Below are positions 44,149 to 53,156 of a stretch of DNA of 64,000 bases, in pieces. Under the pieces are notes generated by a model. It saw only the letters and a list, made by a program, of their open reading frames with translations, did not search any database and was not told where the DNA came from. How positions within the stretch are numbered: position 1 is the stretch's first letter; each line of letters begins with the position of its first letter. The position numbers and the translations under genes are program-made. The stretch spans positions 186,001-250,000 of the forward strand of contig NZ_CP066306.1 of the NCBI RefSeq assembly GCF_016406145.1, written 5' to 3'. Origin of the DNA: Pseudomonas putida. Lineage in GTDB: Bacteria > Pseudomonadota > Gammaproteobacteria > Pseudomonadales > Pseudomonadaceae.

Positions 44149-46131
44149 ATGTCCCAGGACCCCAACGACAAGACCCGTCGCCAGTTCCTCGCTACCAGTA
44201 CCGTGCTCGGTGCCGCCGGCGCGCTCTGGTCCGCATTGCCCTTCACCGGCGCCGCCGGCTCCGCCCACGCATCCATCCAAGGAGGTTCCATGACCGCCGA
44301 CCTGATCCTGTTCAACGGCAAGCTGCATACAGTCGACCGTGAAAAGCCCACGGCCACCGCCGTCGCCATCAAGGATGGCCGCTTCATTGCCGTGGGCAAC
44401 GACGCCGAGGCCATGGCCCACAAGGGTGCTGCCACGCAGATCATCGACCTGAAGCAGCGCACGGTTATCCCGGGCCTGAACGACTCGCACCTGCACCTGA
44501 TCCGCGGCGGCCTGAACTACAACCTTGAACTGCGCTGGGAGGGTGTGCCGTCGGTGGCCGATGCCCTGCGCATGCTCAAGGACCAGGCGGCGCGTACGCC
44601 AACCCCGCAGTGGGTGCGCGTGGTCGGTGGCTGGAACGAATTCCAGTTTGCCGAAAAACGCATGCCCACCCTGGAAGAAATCAACCAGGCTGCGCCCGAT
44701 ACCCCGGTGTTCCTGCTGCACCTTTACGACCGCGCACTGCTCAACCGCGCCGCGCTCAAGGCCGTGGGCTACAGCAAGGACACGCCAAACCCGCCGGGCG
44801 GTGAAATTCAGCGCGACAAGTTCGGCAACCCGACCGGCATGCTCATCGCCCGCCCCAACGCGATGATCCTTTACGCAACACTGGCCAAAGGGCCGAAGCT
44901 GCCGCTGGAATACCAGGTCAACTCGACCCGTCAGTTCATGCGTGAGCTCAACCGCCTGGGCCTGACCAGCGCCATTGACGCAGGTGGCGGCTACCAGAAC
45001 TTCCCCGACGACTACTCGGTGATTCAGGAGCTGGCCGACAATAACCAGCTGACCGTGCGCATCGCCTACAACCTGTTCACCCAGAAGCCCAAGGAAGAAC
45101 TGGACGACTTCAGGAAGTGGACCTCCAGCGTCAAGCTGCACAGTGGCACCGACTTCCTGCGCCATAACGGCGCCGGTGAGATGCTGGTGTTCTCTGCCGC
45201 CGACTTCGAGGACTTCCTCGAACCGCGCCCGGACCTGCCGCAAACCATGGAAGAAGAGCTGGAACCGGTGGTGCGCCACCTGGTCGAGCAGCGCTGGCCG
45301 TTCCGCCTGCACGCTACGTACAACGAATCGATCACGCGCATGCTCGACGTGTTCGAGAAGGTCAACCGCGACATCCCTTTCAACGGGCTGCCATGGTTCT
45401 TCGACCACGCCGAGACCATTACCCCGCAGAACATCGAGCGCGTGCGTGCGTTGGGCGGTGGTATTGCCATCCAGGACCGCATGGCCTTCCAGGGTGAGTA
45501 CTTCGTCGATCGCTATGGTGCGAAAGCCGCCGAGCAGACCCCGCCGATCAAGCGCATGCTCGAAATGGGTGTGCCTGTGGGCGCCGGTACCGACGCCACC
45601 CGGGTCTCCAGCTACAACCCGTGGACTTCGCTGTACTGGTTGGTCAGCGGCAAGACCGTAGGCGGTATGGAGCTGTACCCGGAAGGCCTGAGCCGCGACA
45701 CCGCACTGCAACTGTTCACCCAGGGCAGCGCCTGGTTCTCCAGCGAGCAGGGCAAGAAAGGCCAGATCAAGGTTGGCCAGCTGGCGGACCTGGCGGCGCT
45801 GTCGCTGGACTTCTTCAGCGTTGATGAAGAGGCGATCAAGGGCATCGAGTCGGTACTGACTATCGTCGACGGCAAGGTGGTGTACGGCGCTGGCGAATTC
45901 GACAGGCTTGGCCCGCCACAGGTGCCGGTGCTGCCGGAGTGGTCGCCGGTGGCCAAGGTGCCGGGGCACTGGCGCGTGGGTACGCCATCACTGGCTGCAG
46001 CGGTGCACCAGTGCAGCGGGCCTTGCGGGGTGCATGCGCACAGCCATGAAAAGGCGCGGCATTCGAGTGTGCCGGTGAATGACTTCCAGGGCTTCTGGGG
46101 AGCCTTGGGGTGTTCGTGCTTTGCGTTTTGA
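44149..46131 (+). CDS. Tat-exported amidohydrolase (YtcJ-like)
   Basis: The 660-residue protein starts with a twin-arginine signal (KTRRQFLATS, then a hydrophobic stretch to about SAHA), so it is expected in the periplasm. The rest is an amidohydrolase_3 protein: an N-terminal beta-sandwich start (DLILFNGKLHTVD), HxH metal ligands in NDSHLHLIRGG, and a late GAGTDATR metal-site segment. After the barrel there is a 50-residue tail rich in Cys and His (HQCSGPCGVHAHSH). ATG 44149 has GGAGAAG upstream. Substrate unknown. It follows the esterase after a REP pair, so co-transcription is uncertain. Confidence 0.9.
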   Translation: MSQDPNDKTRRQFLATSTVLGAAGALWSALPFTGAAGSAHASIQGGSMTADLILFNGKLHTVDREKPTATAVAIKDGRFIAVGNDAEAMAHKGAATQIIDLKQRTVIPGLNDSHLHLIRGGLNYNLELRWEGVPSVADALRMLKDQAARTPTPQWVRVVGGWNEFQFAEKRMPTLEEINQAAPDTPVFLLHLYDRALLNRAALKAVGYSKDTPNPPGGEIQRDKFGNPTGMLIARPNAMILYATLAKGPKLPLEYQVNSTRQFMRELNRLGLTSAIDAGGGYQNFPDDYSVIQELADNNQLTVRIAYNLFTQKPKEELDDFRKWTSSVKLHSGTDFLRHNGAGEMLVFSAADFEDFLEPRPDLPQTMEEELEPVVRHLVEQRWPFRLHATYNESITRMLDVFEKVNRDIPFNGLPWFFDHAETITPQNIERVRALGGGIAIQDRMAFQGEYFVDRYGAKAAEQTPPIKRMLEMGVPVGAGTDATRVSSYNPWTSLYWLVSGKTVGGMELYPEGLSRDTALQLFTQGSAWFSSEQGKKGQIKVGQLADLAALSLDFFSVDEEAIKGIESVLTIVDGKVVYGAGEFDRLGPPQVPVLPEWSPVAKVPGHWRVGTPSLAAAVHQCSGPCGVHAHSHEKARHSSVPVNDFQGFWGALGCSCFAF

Positions 46132-46182
46132 GCTGATGTAAGGAAGCGACTCTCTGCGGTAATGCCAGTCAGTTAGTTATCA

Positions 46183-46271
46183 GGGCTGCTACGCAGCCCA
46201 TCGCCGGCAAGCCGACTCCCACAGGGCCTGTAGGAGCTGGCTTGCCGGCGATGGGCCGCAAAGCGGCCCCA
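46183..46271. repeat. Inverted REP pair after the amidohydrolase gene
   Basis: TCGCCGGCAAGCCGACTCCC and GGAGCTGGCTTGCCGGCGAT face each other and are flanked by GGGCTGC...GCAGCCC and GGGCCGC...GCGGCCC hairpins. It lies between convergent genes. Confidence 0.85.
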
Positions 46272-46290
46272 AACGCTTGACTGACGGGTA

Positions 46291-46563
46291 TCAACGCTGT
46301 CTGTTCTTGGCGATCTCGATATCGTCCATCAGCGCTTTGGCCAACAGGCTCAGATAGTCGGCTGCCGACAGCAGCTTGTGGTCATCCTCCATGTCGCCTT
46401 CACGCACCAGGTGCTTGATGTAGCTGAGCAGCACGGATACCTGCTCGTAGGCATCGTCAATCGGAATGCCCGGCTGCACACGCAGCAGATCAACCGGCGG
46501 GTTACCCACATCGAGGAAGGTCGCCACGCCAACGGTGGTCAGGACCTTGGGTTCGTCTGCCAT
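46291..46563 (-). CDS. DUF3077 family protein
   Basis: The 90-residue protein begins TTVGVATFLDVGNPP and has VQPGIPIDDAYEQVSVLL, the pattern I associate with DUF3077 of pseudomonads; function unknown. ATG 46563 has GAGGAG seven bases upstream, inside the end of the preceding gene; 4 bp separate the stop of that gene and this start. The last 60 bp are found again, in inverse orientation, at 60604-60663. Confidence 0.82.
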   Translation of the reverse strand: MADEPKVLTTVGVATFLDVGNPPVDLLRVQPGIPIDDAYEQVSVLLSYIKHLVREGDMEDDHKLLSAADYLSLLAKALMDDIEIAKNRQR

Positions 46564-46567
46564 GGCT

Positions 46568-46837
46568 TCACTCCTCGGTCCGTTGGCAAAAAAGCCGAGC
46601 GTGCACGTGCTCGACCAGCGAATGGGCGATCTCGCTGGCATGCATGGCATTGCTCAGCATGTTCAGGCCAGGTTCGCCTGCGCGGGCGCGGCAGTGTTCG
46701 TCGATGGTTTCGATGACGCCGCGCAACAGCTCGCTGGCATGGGCCAGGGCGTCGGGCGGGTACATGTCGGACTGGACGGTGAAGAATGGGGTAGTGACGG
46801 GTTTACGGCTGGGTGGGTCGGGTACGATCTTCTTCAT
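46568..46837 (-). CDS. DUF6124 family protein
   Basis: The 89-residue protein begins MKKIVPDPPSRKP, a start typical of DUF6124 proteins of Pseudomonas, and then has a helical body. No function is known. It is the first gene of a coupled pair with the DUF3077 gene. Its first codons and upstream DNA (46792-46842) are repeated at 60551-60601. Confidence 0.78.
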   Translation of the reverse strand: MKKIVPDPPSRKPVTTPFFTVQSDMYPPDALAHASELLRGVIETIDEHCRARAGEPGLNMLSNAMHASEIAHSLVEHVHARLFCQRTEE

Positions 46838-47199
46838 GGCTTGTAACCTTTGTTCTGCTTATGGAAACCGCCACCTGAATCTTTCTCACGGATTGTGGGT
46901 GGCAGCCGTACGCAGGGTGAGAAACCGAGGAACAAAGGCAAAACTCGGCCAGACGTAAGCCTGCCCGCGCACGGCCGCCATAACGACGATGCCTTGTATC
47001 AGTCGGGTTCTCACACCCGGTCACCGAAGTGACCCGAAAACGTTATCCCTGAGGCATTTCCCCGACAACAGCGATACTTCAGCAGCGCTCGTAGGATAAT
47101 TCCCAAGCAGGTCGATGCTGAAGCATTTGGTTTCAGGTTCAGAAATGTCTTACGGCTAAAGCCTTGGTCTGGAAGACTCCCGCAGAAGAGGTGCTCAGG
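46838..47199. other. Structured intergenic region upstream of the DUF6124/DUF3077 pair
   Basis: No gene is supported. CCTTTGTTC (46847-46855) is the reverse complement of GAACAAAGG (46930-46938), enclosing about 75 bp with inner complementary runs (CCGCCACC, GGGTGGC). A 38-bp sequence at 47116-47153 recurs in inverse orientation at 60492-60529. Confidence 0.6.
47116..47153. repeat. 38-bp repeat, copy 1
   Basis: Identical, as reverse complement, to 60492-60529 (begins ATGCTGAAGCATTTGG). It lies between the DUF6124 gene and oprD. Confidence 0.85.
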
Positions 47200-48462
47200 T
47201 CAGAAGCTGCCTTTGAGTGGGTATTCGATGATCAGGTAGATGCGGTCAATGTCGTCGCCTGCCTGTGCCTCGTTGGCGCGGTGACTGACGTGTGAGAACG
47301 ACAGGCTGAGGTCCTTGGCGGCGCCGGACTGCACCACATACTTGAGGTCGATGTCGCGTTCCCAGTGGCGCCCACCTTGACCCTGCTGGCCCGTGTAGGC
47401 ACCGCCCGCCGGAGCATGCGTGCCATCGATCGCGCTACCACTTACATAACGCGCCATCAGGCTAAGACCGGGCACGCTGAGGGTGGCGAAATTGAGGTCG
47501 TAGCGCAGTTGCCAAGAGCGCTCGCCTGGGCCGTTGAAGTCGGCGTATTTGATCGAGTTTGCCAGGTAGATGGAGTCGCCGCCGACGAAGTCGAACGGGG
47601 TGTCGCCCTCGATCTTCTGGTACGCCAGGGTCACGGCTTGAGCACCGAAGCGGTATTTGCCTGAAAGGCTGTAGGCGAGGGTGTCGATGGCGCCGGCACT
47701 GGCGTTGCCGGTGTCGCGGGTCTGGTACAGGTTGCCGTCCAGGCGCCAGTTGCCCTCGGCCAGGTTCAGGTTGAGGTAGGCCTGGCGCCAGGTGTCCTGC
47801 AGCTGCCCGGCGTACAGCGCGCCGCCGAACGGCCCATCAGGCGCGAAAGTGGCGCCGGCCAGGCTGATGGCGCGGCCTTGGGTGGTGGCGCCGTAGCCGC
47901 TGAAGTCGTCATGGGTCGAGCTGTTGTCCTGGTTGTTGAACGCGGTGAAGCGCCCAGCCTGCAGGTGCCAGTCGGGCAGGTCGGTGTTCTCCAGCAGCCA
48001 GCCGGTGGCGTATTCCGGGTGCAGGCGTTTGTCGCCGGTGTCGAACACCGGGGTTTCCACCATCAATTCGCCGTAGCGCAATTGCGTGTTGCCCAGGCGG
48101 AACTTCAGGGCGGCGCCGGCGCTGGAATAGTCGGACGCGGCGCGGCCGTCGCTGTCACGTGGCAGCAGGCCGGTGCCGGCATGGCCTCGGCCACCGTCGA
48201 GCTTGAGGCCAAGGAAACCATGGGCGTCGATGCCTACACCGACAGGGCCTTCGGTGAAACCGGAGCGAATCTCGCCGATGAAACCTTGGGCCCATTCCTG
48301 GCGGTAGTTCTGGCCGCTGCCGGAAGGCGAGCGGAAGTCGCTGTGCAGAAAATAGTTGCGGCTGAGCAGCGACCAGCCGGGGTCTTCTGCCTGACTGAGC
48401 GCGGGGCAGAGGGCGAGGGTGGCGAGCAGGGCGCGGCCTGGTCCGTGAGTGGCGCGGATCAT
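47200..48462 (-). CDS. OprD-family outer-membrane porin
   Basis: The 420-residue protein has a signal peptide (cleavage near SQA-ED, about residue 26) and an 18-strand OprD-type barrel, with the early motif SRNYFLHSDFR and EWAQGFIG, LKYGELMV-like and AGRFTAFNNQD segments, and an aromatic C-terminal residue (GSF). OprD porins take up small carboxylates, amino acids or peptides. ATG 48462 has GGAG upstream. The substrate cannot be told; it faces away from the adjacent LysR gene that lies upstream in the same direction. Confidence 0.9.
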   Translation of the reverse strand: MIRATHGPGRALLATLALCPALSQAEDPGWSLLSRNYFLHSDFRSPSGSGQNYRQEWAQGFIGEIRSGFTEGPVGVGIDAHGFLGLKLDGGRGHAGTGLLPRDSDGRAASDYSSAGAALKFRLGNTQLRYGELMVETPVFDTGDKRLHPEYATGWLLENTDLPDWHLQAGRFTAFNNQDNSSTHDDFSGYGATTQGRAISLAGATFAPDGPFGGALYAGQLQDTWRQAYLNLNLAEGNWRLDGNLYQTRDTGNASAGAIDTLAYSLSGKYRFGAQAVTLAYQKIEGDTPFDFVGGDSIYLANSIKYADFNGPGERSWQLRYDLNFATLSVPGLSLMARYVSGSAIDGTHAPAGGAYTGQQGQGGRHWERDIDLKYVVQSGAAKDLSLSFSHVSHRANEAQAGDDIDRIYLIIEYPLKGSF

Positions 48463-48539
48463 GGGGGCTCCGGGGTGGATGATCCGGGACTGTGCGGGAA
48501 GCGTAGAACAGGGTCTTGTAAGGGTGTGCTGGTTTAGAT

Positions 48540-48571
48540 GGCCCTATCGCCGGCAAGCCTGCGATAGGGCC
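48540..48571. repeat. Short REP-core palindrome
   Basis: GGCCCTATCGC and GCGATAGGGCC pair around a REP core. It separates the LysR gene from oprD. Confidence 0.7.
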
Positions 48572-48580
48572 TGTACTGAC

Positions 48581-49492
48581 TCAGGCCATGTCGCTGATCG
48601 CGAATTCCTCCGCCAGGTGATCGATCAGCGACCGCACCGACGGCAGCAACCCACGCCGCGAAGGGAAGATGGCATGCACGATGCCGCAGCGCGGGTGCCA
48701 CTGCGGCAACAGCTCCACCAAACGGCCTTCGGCCAGGTCTTCGCGCACCGCCACCCGTGGCAAGTGCGCGATACCAACTCCGGCCACCACGAAATGGCGC
48801 AGGGCAAACAGGTCATCGGTGACCATGCGCGGTGTGTGCGGGATCACGATGCTGCGGCTCATGTCCTCGCCCTGGAACAGCTCCCACTGGTACTCGCGCT
48901 GGGCGCTACCCCAATGCACGCTGGGCAGCGTGCCGAGCAACTGCGGGTTGAAGCCCTTGGGCAAGTGCTCCAGATACTGCGGGTGCCCCACCAGGCACTG
49001 GGTGCTGTTGCTCAGTACTTTCATCACCATGTCGGTGTTTTCCAGCGGCGGGAAGCGCACGCGCAGCGCTACGTCGAAGCCTTCGTGCAGCAGGTCGACG
49101 CGGCGGTTGGTGCTCTCGATGAACAGCTCTACCTGCGGATACTTGAGCATGTAGCGGGTGAGCATTGGCCCGACCCAGGAGTTGAGCAGGGTAGTCGGGC
49201 AGCTGATGCGCACCAGCCCGCGCGGTTCGCTGCGGTTGCGCTCGATGATTTCTGCCGCGCCCTCGGCTTCTACGCGCATGGCCAGGCAACGGTTGTAGTA
49301 GGCCTGGCCGATCTCGGTGAGCGAACAGTGCCGGCTGGTGCGGTGCAGCAGGCGCACGCCCAGGCGGTCCTCAAGGTCGGCGATGCGGCGGCTGAGTTTC
49401 GACTTGGGCATGTCCAGCGCCCGCCCGGCCGGGGCGAAGCCGCCGTGCTCTACCACTTGGGTGAAGTAGTAGAGGGAGTTGAGGTCTTCCAA
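48581..49492 (-). CDS. LysR-type regulator, probable controller of the YcaC/esterase genes
   Basis: The 303-residue protein has a LysR helix-turn-helix (about 1-60, GGFAPAGRALDMPKSKLSRRI) of the CrgA/DsdC-like subgroup and an effector domain. It starts at TTG 49492, with GGAG eight bases upstream. The dyad GTTC-N8-GAAC at 49498-49513 overlaps this ribosome site and recurs before the YcaC-like gene at 41620-41635, suggesting autoregulation and control of that operon. Confidence 0.9.
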   Translation of the reverse strand: MEDLNSLYYFTQVVEHGGFAPAGRALDMPKSKLSRRIADLEDRLGVRLLHRTSRHCSLTEIGQAYYNRCLAMRVEAEGAAEIIERNRSEPRGLVRISCPTTLLNSWVGPMLTRYMLKYPQVELFIESTNRRVDLLHEGFDVALRVRFPPLENTDMVMKVLSNSTQCLVGHPQYLEHLPKGFNPQLLGTLPSVHWGSAQREYQWELFQGEDMSRSIVIPHTPRMVTDDLFALRHFVVAGVGIAHLPRVAVREDLAEGRLVELLPQWHPRCGIVHAIFPSRRGLLPSVRSLIDHLAEEFAISDMA

Positions 49493-49497
49493 TGATC

Positions 49498-49513
49498 GTT
49501 CTCCAGGTGGAAC
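49498..49513. promoter_or_regulatory. Operator-like dyad overlapping the LysR ribosome site
   Basis: GTTCTCCAGGTGGAAC with flanks ATC and GCTAA matches the arms, spacing and flanks of 41620-41635. On the coding (minus) strand the Shine-Dalgarno GGAG is inside the dyad. Confidence 0.6.
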
Positions 49514-49608
49514 GCTAAGGGCAATTTTCGCAGTCTATCGCTTTTGCCGGAGCGCCAAATCAGTTGCCCTTGAGAACAGGCTGGCCAATCCGGAAATTTG
49601 CCTGAAGC

Positions 49609-51396
49609 TTAATCCGCATCCGAATCAAACAACCGCTCCAACTCCACCCGCGCTTCCTTGGCCGTCTGCATCACCTTGGCCCGGTCATCACGCACCTGCC
49701 CCTGCGCTTCCAGCACTTCCTCGTCATGCTGGGCAAACCGATCGATGCGGTCCGCCGCCTGTTCACTGCTCAGCCCCAACCCGACCAGCGCCCGGCGGGT
49801 CATTTCCAGGCTCGAATAGAACGTCTCGCGAATTGGCTCTGCGCCCACGTCTACCAGTTTGTGCACATGCTGCCGGTTACGCGCGCGTGCCAGTACCTTA
49901 AGGTGTGGGTACAGGCGTTTGACCCGCTCTGCCGTGCGTGTGGTCACTTCCGGGTCGTCGGTGGTGATGACGAAATACTCCGCTTCGCCGACCTTGGCTG
50001 CATGCAGCACCTCGGGGCGCTGCGGGTCGCCGTAGAACACCGGGGCCTGTTCGAACATGCGGGTCATCTCGATGGCGTCCACCGAGGTTTCCAGGGCGAC
50101 GAAGGGGATTTTCTGCGCCCGCAGGATACGCGAGACGATTTGCCCCATGCGGCCCATGCCGACGATCACCACACGCGGGGTACCGGCATCGATGGCCTTG
50201 TATTGCTCGGGTACTTCGCGTGCAGGTTGCGTGTGCTTGAGGGCGCGGGCGCAGCCGAGCATCAGCAGCGGGGTGATGGCCATCGACAGGGTTATGGTCA
50301 TCAGCAGCAGGTCGTAGGTCTGAGTGTCGAACAGGCCCTGGTCCTTGCCCAGCTTGAACACCACGAAGGCGAACTCACCACCGGCGGCCAGCACCATCCC
50401 CAGGCGCAGTGCGCTGGCGCTGTTCAGGCCTCCGGCCAGGCGGCCGACGCCGATCAGCAGCACCAGTTTGACCGTCACCAACAACAGGGTCAGGCCCAGC
50501 AGAACGAGCGGCATTTCCAGCAGCAGGCTGAGGTTTGCGCCCATGCCGACACTCATGAAAAACAGCCCCAGCAGCAGGCCTTTGAACGGTTCGATCTGCG
50601 ATTCCAGCTCATGCCGGTATTCCGAGTCGGCCAGCAGCAGGCCCGCGAGGAAGGCGCCCAGGGCCATGGAAATGCCTGCTTCCTCCATCAGCCAGGCGGT
50701 GCCGATCACTACCAGCAGCGCGGTGGCGGTGGACACTTCCGGTAGGCCGGTGCGGGCCACGATGCGGAACACCGGGCGCAGTAGGTAGCGCCCGCCGACG
50801 ATCACCACAGCGATGCTGGCGAAGACGTTCAGGCCATGTTGCAGGCTGTCACCGTGGCTGGTCTCCGGGCCGCTGGCGGCCAGCAGTGGCACCAGGGCGA
50901 TCAGCGGGATCGCGGCGATGTCCTGGAACAGCAAGATGGCGAATGCCAGGCGGCCATGCGGGGCGTTGAGCTGCTTGTTCTCGGCCAGGCTCTGCAGGCC
51001 CAGGGCGGTGGACGAAAGGGCCAGGCCAAGGCCTACCACGATGGCGGCAGAGAGTGACTGGCCGAAGCCGAACAGGGCGATGGCGCCGATGAGTGCGCCG
51101 GTCAGCAGCACCTGTGCAGTACCGACGCCGAACACTGACTTACGCATCAGCCACAGGCGCTTGGGCGACAATTCCAGGCCGATGATGAACAACAGCAAGA
51201 CCACGCCCAGTTCGGAAATGTGCGCCACGCTTTCGGTGTCGCGGATAAGACCCAAGGCCTGTGGGCCGATGGCCACGCCAGCCAGCAGGTAGCCGATGAC
51301 GGCGCCAAGTTGCAGGCGTTTGGCCAGGGGGACGGCGAGGACGGCGGCGAGCAAGAAGATCACCGCGGTTTGCAGAAGGCTGCCTTCGTGTGGCAT
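49609..51396 (-). CDS. Kef-type monovalent cation/proton antiporter with TrkA-N domain
   Basis: The 595-residue membrane protein has about 12-13 helices of the CPA2 exchanger fold (1-385), then a cytosolic RCK/TrkA-N Rossmann domain (about 400-520, VVIVGMGRMGQIVSRIL) and a short helical tail. This is the KefB/KefC layout of glutathione-gated K+ efflux systems. ATG 51396 has GGAG nine bases upstream; an ATG at 51411 lacks one. No kefF/kefG-type oxidoreductase is adjacent, so gating by glutathione adducts is uncertain. Confidence 0.92.
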   Translation of the reverse strand: MPHEGSLLQTAVIFLLAAVLAVPLAKRLQLGAVIGYLLAGVAIGPQALGLIRDTESVAHISELGVVLLLFIIGLELSPKRLWLMRKSVFGVGTAQVLLTGALIGAIALFGFGQSLSAAIVVGLGLALSSTALGLQSLAENKQLNAPHGRLAFAILLFQDIAAIPLIALVPLLAASGPETSHGDSLQHGLNVFASIAVVIVGGRYLLRPVFRIVARTGLPEVSTATALLVVIGTAWLMEEAGISMALGAFLAGLLLADSEYRHELESQIEPFKGLLLGLFFMSVGMGANLSLLLEMPLVLLGLTLLLVTVKLVLLIGVGRLAGGLNSASALRLGMVLAAGGEFAFVVFKLGKDQGLFDTQTYDLLLMTITLSMAITPLLMLGCARALKHTQPAREVPEQYKAIDAGTPRVVIVGMGRMGQIVSRILRAQKIPFVALETSVDAIEMTRMFEQAPVFYGDPQRPEVLHAAKVGEAEYFVITTDDPEVTTRTAERVKRLYPHLKVLARARNRQHVHKLVDVGAEPIRETFYSSLEMTRRALVGLGLSSEQAADRIDRFAQHDEEVLEAQGQVRDDRAKVMQTAKEARVELERLFDSDAD

Positions 51397-51558
51397 TGGC
51401 TCGAACTCCATGAGCTGCCGGGGCAGCGTTAGAACAGTGTGGCGGGCAATTCTGGGGATTGCCGGTGCCTAAGACAATCTGCCGGAGAGGAGAAACATTG
51501 TCCCACCAAGTGTGACAGTCTTGCCTGGCCTCTTTGCGGGCAACAGAGATCTATCAGC

Positions 51559-52533
51559 TCAAATGCCGCCAAACTGCGCCCGATACTGCGCCGGCGTCAT
51601 CCCTATCCGCTCGCAGAACACTTTGCGCATATGCCGGTCGCTGCCAAAGCCACATTGCGCCGCCACCACTTTTAACGGCCGGTCGCTGCCTTCGAGCAGT
51701 TTGCGTGCCTGGTCGATCCGCGCGTTCTGCAGGTACTGCAACGGCGTGATGCCCACCTCGCGCTGAAAGGTACGCGCGAAGTTGCGCCCACTCATCGCCA
51801 CCAGATCGGCCATCTTCTGCACGGTAAAGGCCTGGTCGATATGATCGACGACATACGCTTGTACCCGTGCTGTTACCGAGCCGTCCCGTGGCACCGCCGC
51901 GAGCAGTGGACTGTAGGGCGTCTGCCCGCCCTGGCGATGACGGGCCACCAGTAGCACCTTGGCCACTTCCAGGGCCAGCGCCTTGCCGTGATCTTCTGCG
52001 ACGACGGCCAACGCCAGGTCGATACCTGCGGTTATACCACCTGAAGTGATCAGGCCACGGTCGACCACATAGATCTGCTCGGTCTCGACTTTCGCCTCGG
52101 GGAATGCGCGTGCCAGGCGCTCCACATAATTCCAGTGGGTGGTACAGCGATAGCCGCCCAGCAGCCCGGCCCGCCCGAGCAGGAACACTCCGGTGCAGAT
52201 GGCGCCGAAGCGTTTGGCACTGTGCACGGCGTGCCCAAGCCAGCGCTCCAGCCTGGGCAGGGCGACGTCATAGGCTCCTGGCCCGCCGGGCACCAGTAGC
52301 AGGTCGACGTTGCCCGGTAGGTCTTCCAGGCGCAGGTCTGCCATGACCTTCAGGCCACAGGAGCCCCGAATGGCACTTTGGCTTTCGGCCACGGTGATCA
52401 GCCGGTAGCGCCTGTCTTCGGGCAAGAACCGGTTGGCGATGGCGAAGGCGTCCATGGGCCCCGTGACATCCAGCAACAGCACATCGTTGAACAGCACCAT
52501 GACCACGGTGCGATGAGCGGGATTTTCCTGCAT
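51559..52533 (-). CDS. GATase1-like/AraC transcriptional regulator (FtrA/GlxA type)
   Basis: The 324-residue protein joins an N-terminal DJ-1/PfpI-like domain (about 8-190; LLLVPGGPGAYDV and the nucleophile-elbow segment AICTGVFLLGRAG) to a C-terminal AraC DNA-binding domain (about 225-322; NFARTFQREVGITPLQYLQ). Such regulators often control amino-compound catabolism (for example glycine betaine or arginine). The target here is unknown; the isochorismatase paralogue at 53157 is one candidate. Confidence 0.92.
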   Translation of the reverse strand: MQENPAHRTVVMVLFNDVLLLDVTGPMDAFAIANRFLPEDRRYRLITVAESQSAIRGSCGLKVMADLRLEDLPGNVDLLLVPGGPGAYDVALPRLERWLGHAVHSAKRFGAICTGVFLLGRAGLLGGYRCTTHWNYVERLARAFPEAKVETEQIYVVDRGLITSGGITAGIDLALAVVAEDHGKALALEVAKVLLVARHRQGGQTPYSPLLAAVPRDGSVTARVQAYVVDHIDQAFTVQKMADLVAMSGRNFARTFQREVGITPLQYLQNARIDQARKLLEGSDRPLKVVAAQCGFGSDRHMRKVFCERIGMTPAQYRAQFGGI

Positions 52534-52711
52534 ACCTCTTACGCCTTGAATGCTGGCCGCTTGTGCGGCCTGAAGCTGAATTCGGAGTGCATTTTAAGTT
52601 ATCGGCAGGGCATCGGGGCCAGCAGTGCACAATTAAGAACTATTCAGGTTTGGCTCAGGACTTTGTCATGTCCCGAGGGCGAGACTTCCTGCATTGAACA
52701 GGAGAGCCGCC

Positions 52712-53083
52712 ATGAACCCTGGCACGCCCGAAGACAACCCTCATTCCCCCGGTGCCCTGACCCCCGCGCGGTTACGCCAGGCCAAGGAACTGATGCTGCG
52801 CAGCTCGCTGTCGATCATTGAGATCGCAGGGGTGTGCAACCTCACCCGTAGCCATTTCTCCCGTGCCTTCAAGGTCAACACCGGCCTTTCGCCCCAGGCC
52901 TGGCGACTGCTGGCGCGGATGGAGAAGGCCAAGCGCCTGTTGGCCACCGAGGCGCCTATCACCCATGTGAGCCTGGAGTGCGGTTTTTGCGACCAGGCCC
53001 ATTTCACTCGCGCCTTCAGCCGCTTGGTCGGCCAACCGCCCAAGGCCTGGCGCCAGGCAGCGCGCATCGACGCACATCCTTAA
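52712..53083 (+). CDS. Short AraC-family regulator (DNA-binding domain only)
   Basis: The 123-residue protein is essentially an AraC two-HTH DNA-binding domain (about 18-115; IAGVCNLTRSHFSRAFK and HVSLECGFCDQAHFTRAFSR), with no sensor domain. ATG 52712 has AGGAG upstream. It lies about 75 bp before the second YcaC-like gene in the same direction, suggesting that it activates that gene, alone or with a partner. Confidence 0.9.
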   Translation: MNPGTPEDNPHSPGALTPARLRQAKELMLRSSLSIIEIAGVCNLTRSHFSRAFKVNTGLSPQAWRLLARMEKAKRLLATEAPITHVSLECGFCDQAHFTRAFSRLVGQPPKAWRQAARIDAHP

Positions 53084-53156
53084 GACGGTTTTATCCACAG
53101 GTATAAGCCCTCGGGACAGTACCGAGGCCATTTTCCCCACCCAAGGAGTTACCCCA

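Noticed and set aside
44044..45969. 641-codon open frame on the minus strand
   Set aside because: Antisense to the Tat amidohydrolase; composition is arginine/valine/glycine-rich without domain structure.
46850..47032. Small TTG-initiated open frame over the structured region before the DUF6124 gene
   Set aside because: No ribosome site; the stretch is better explained as a structured non-coding or mobile-unit region, though a small peptide cannot be excluded.
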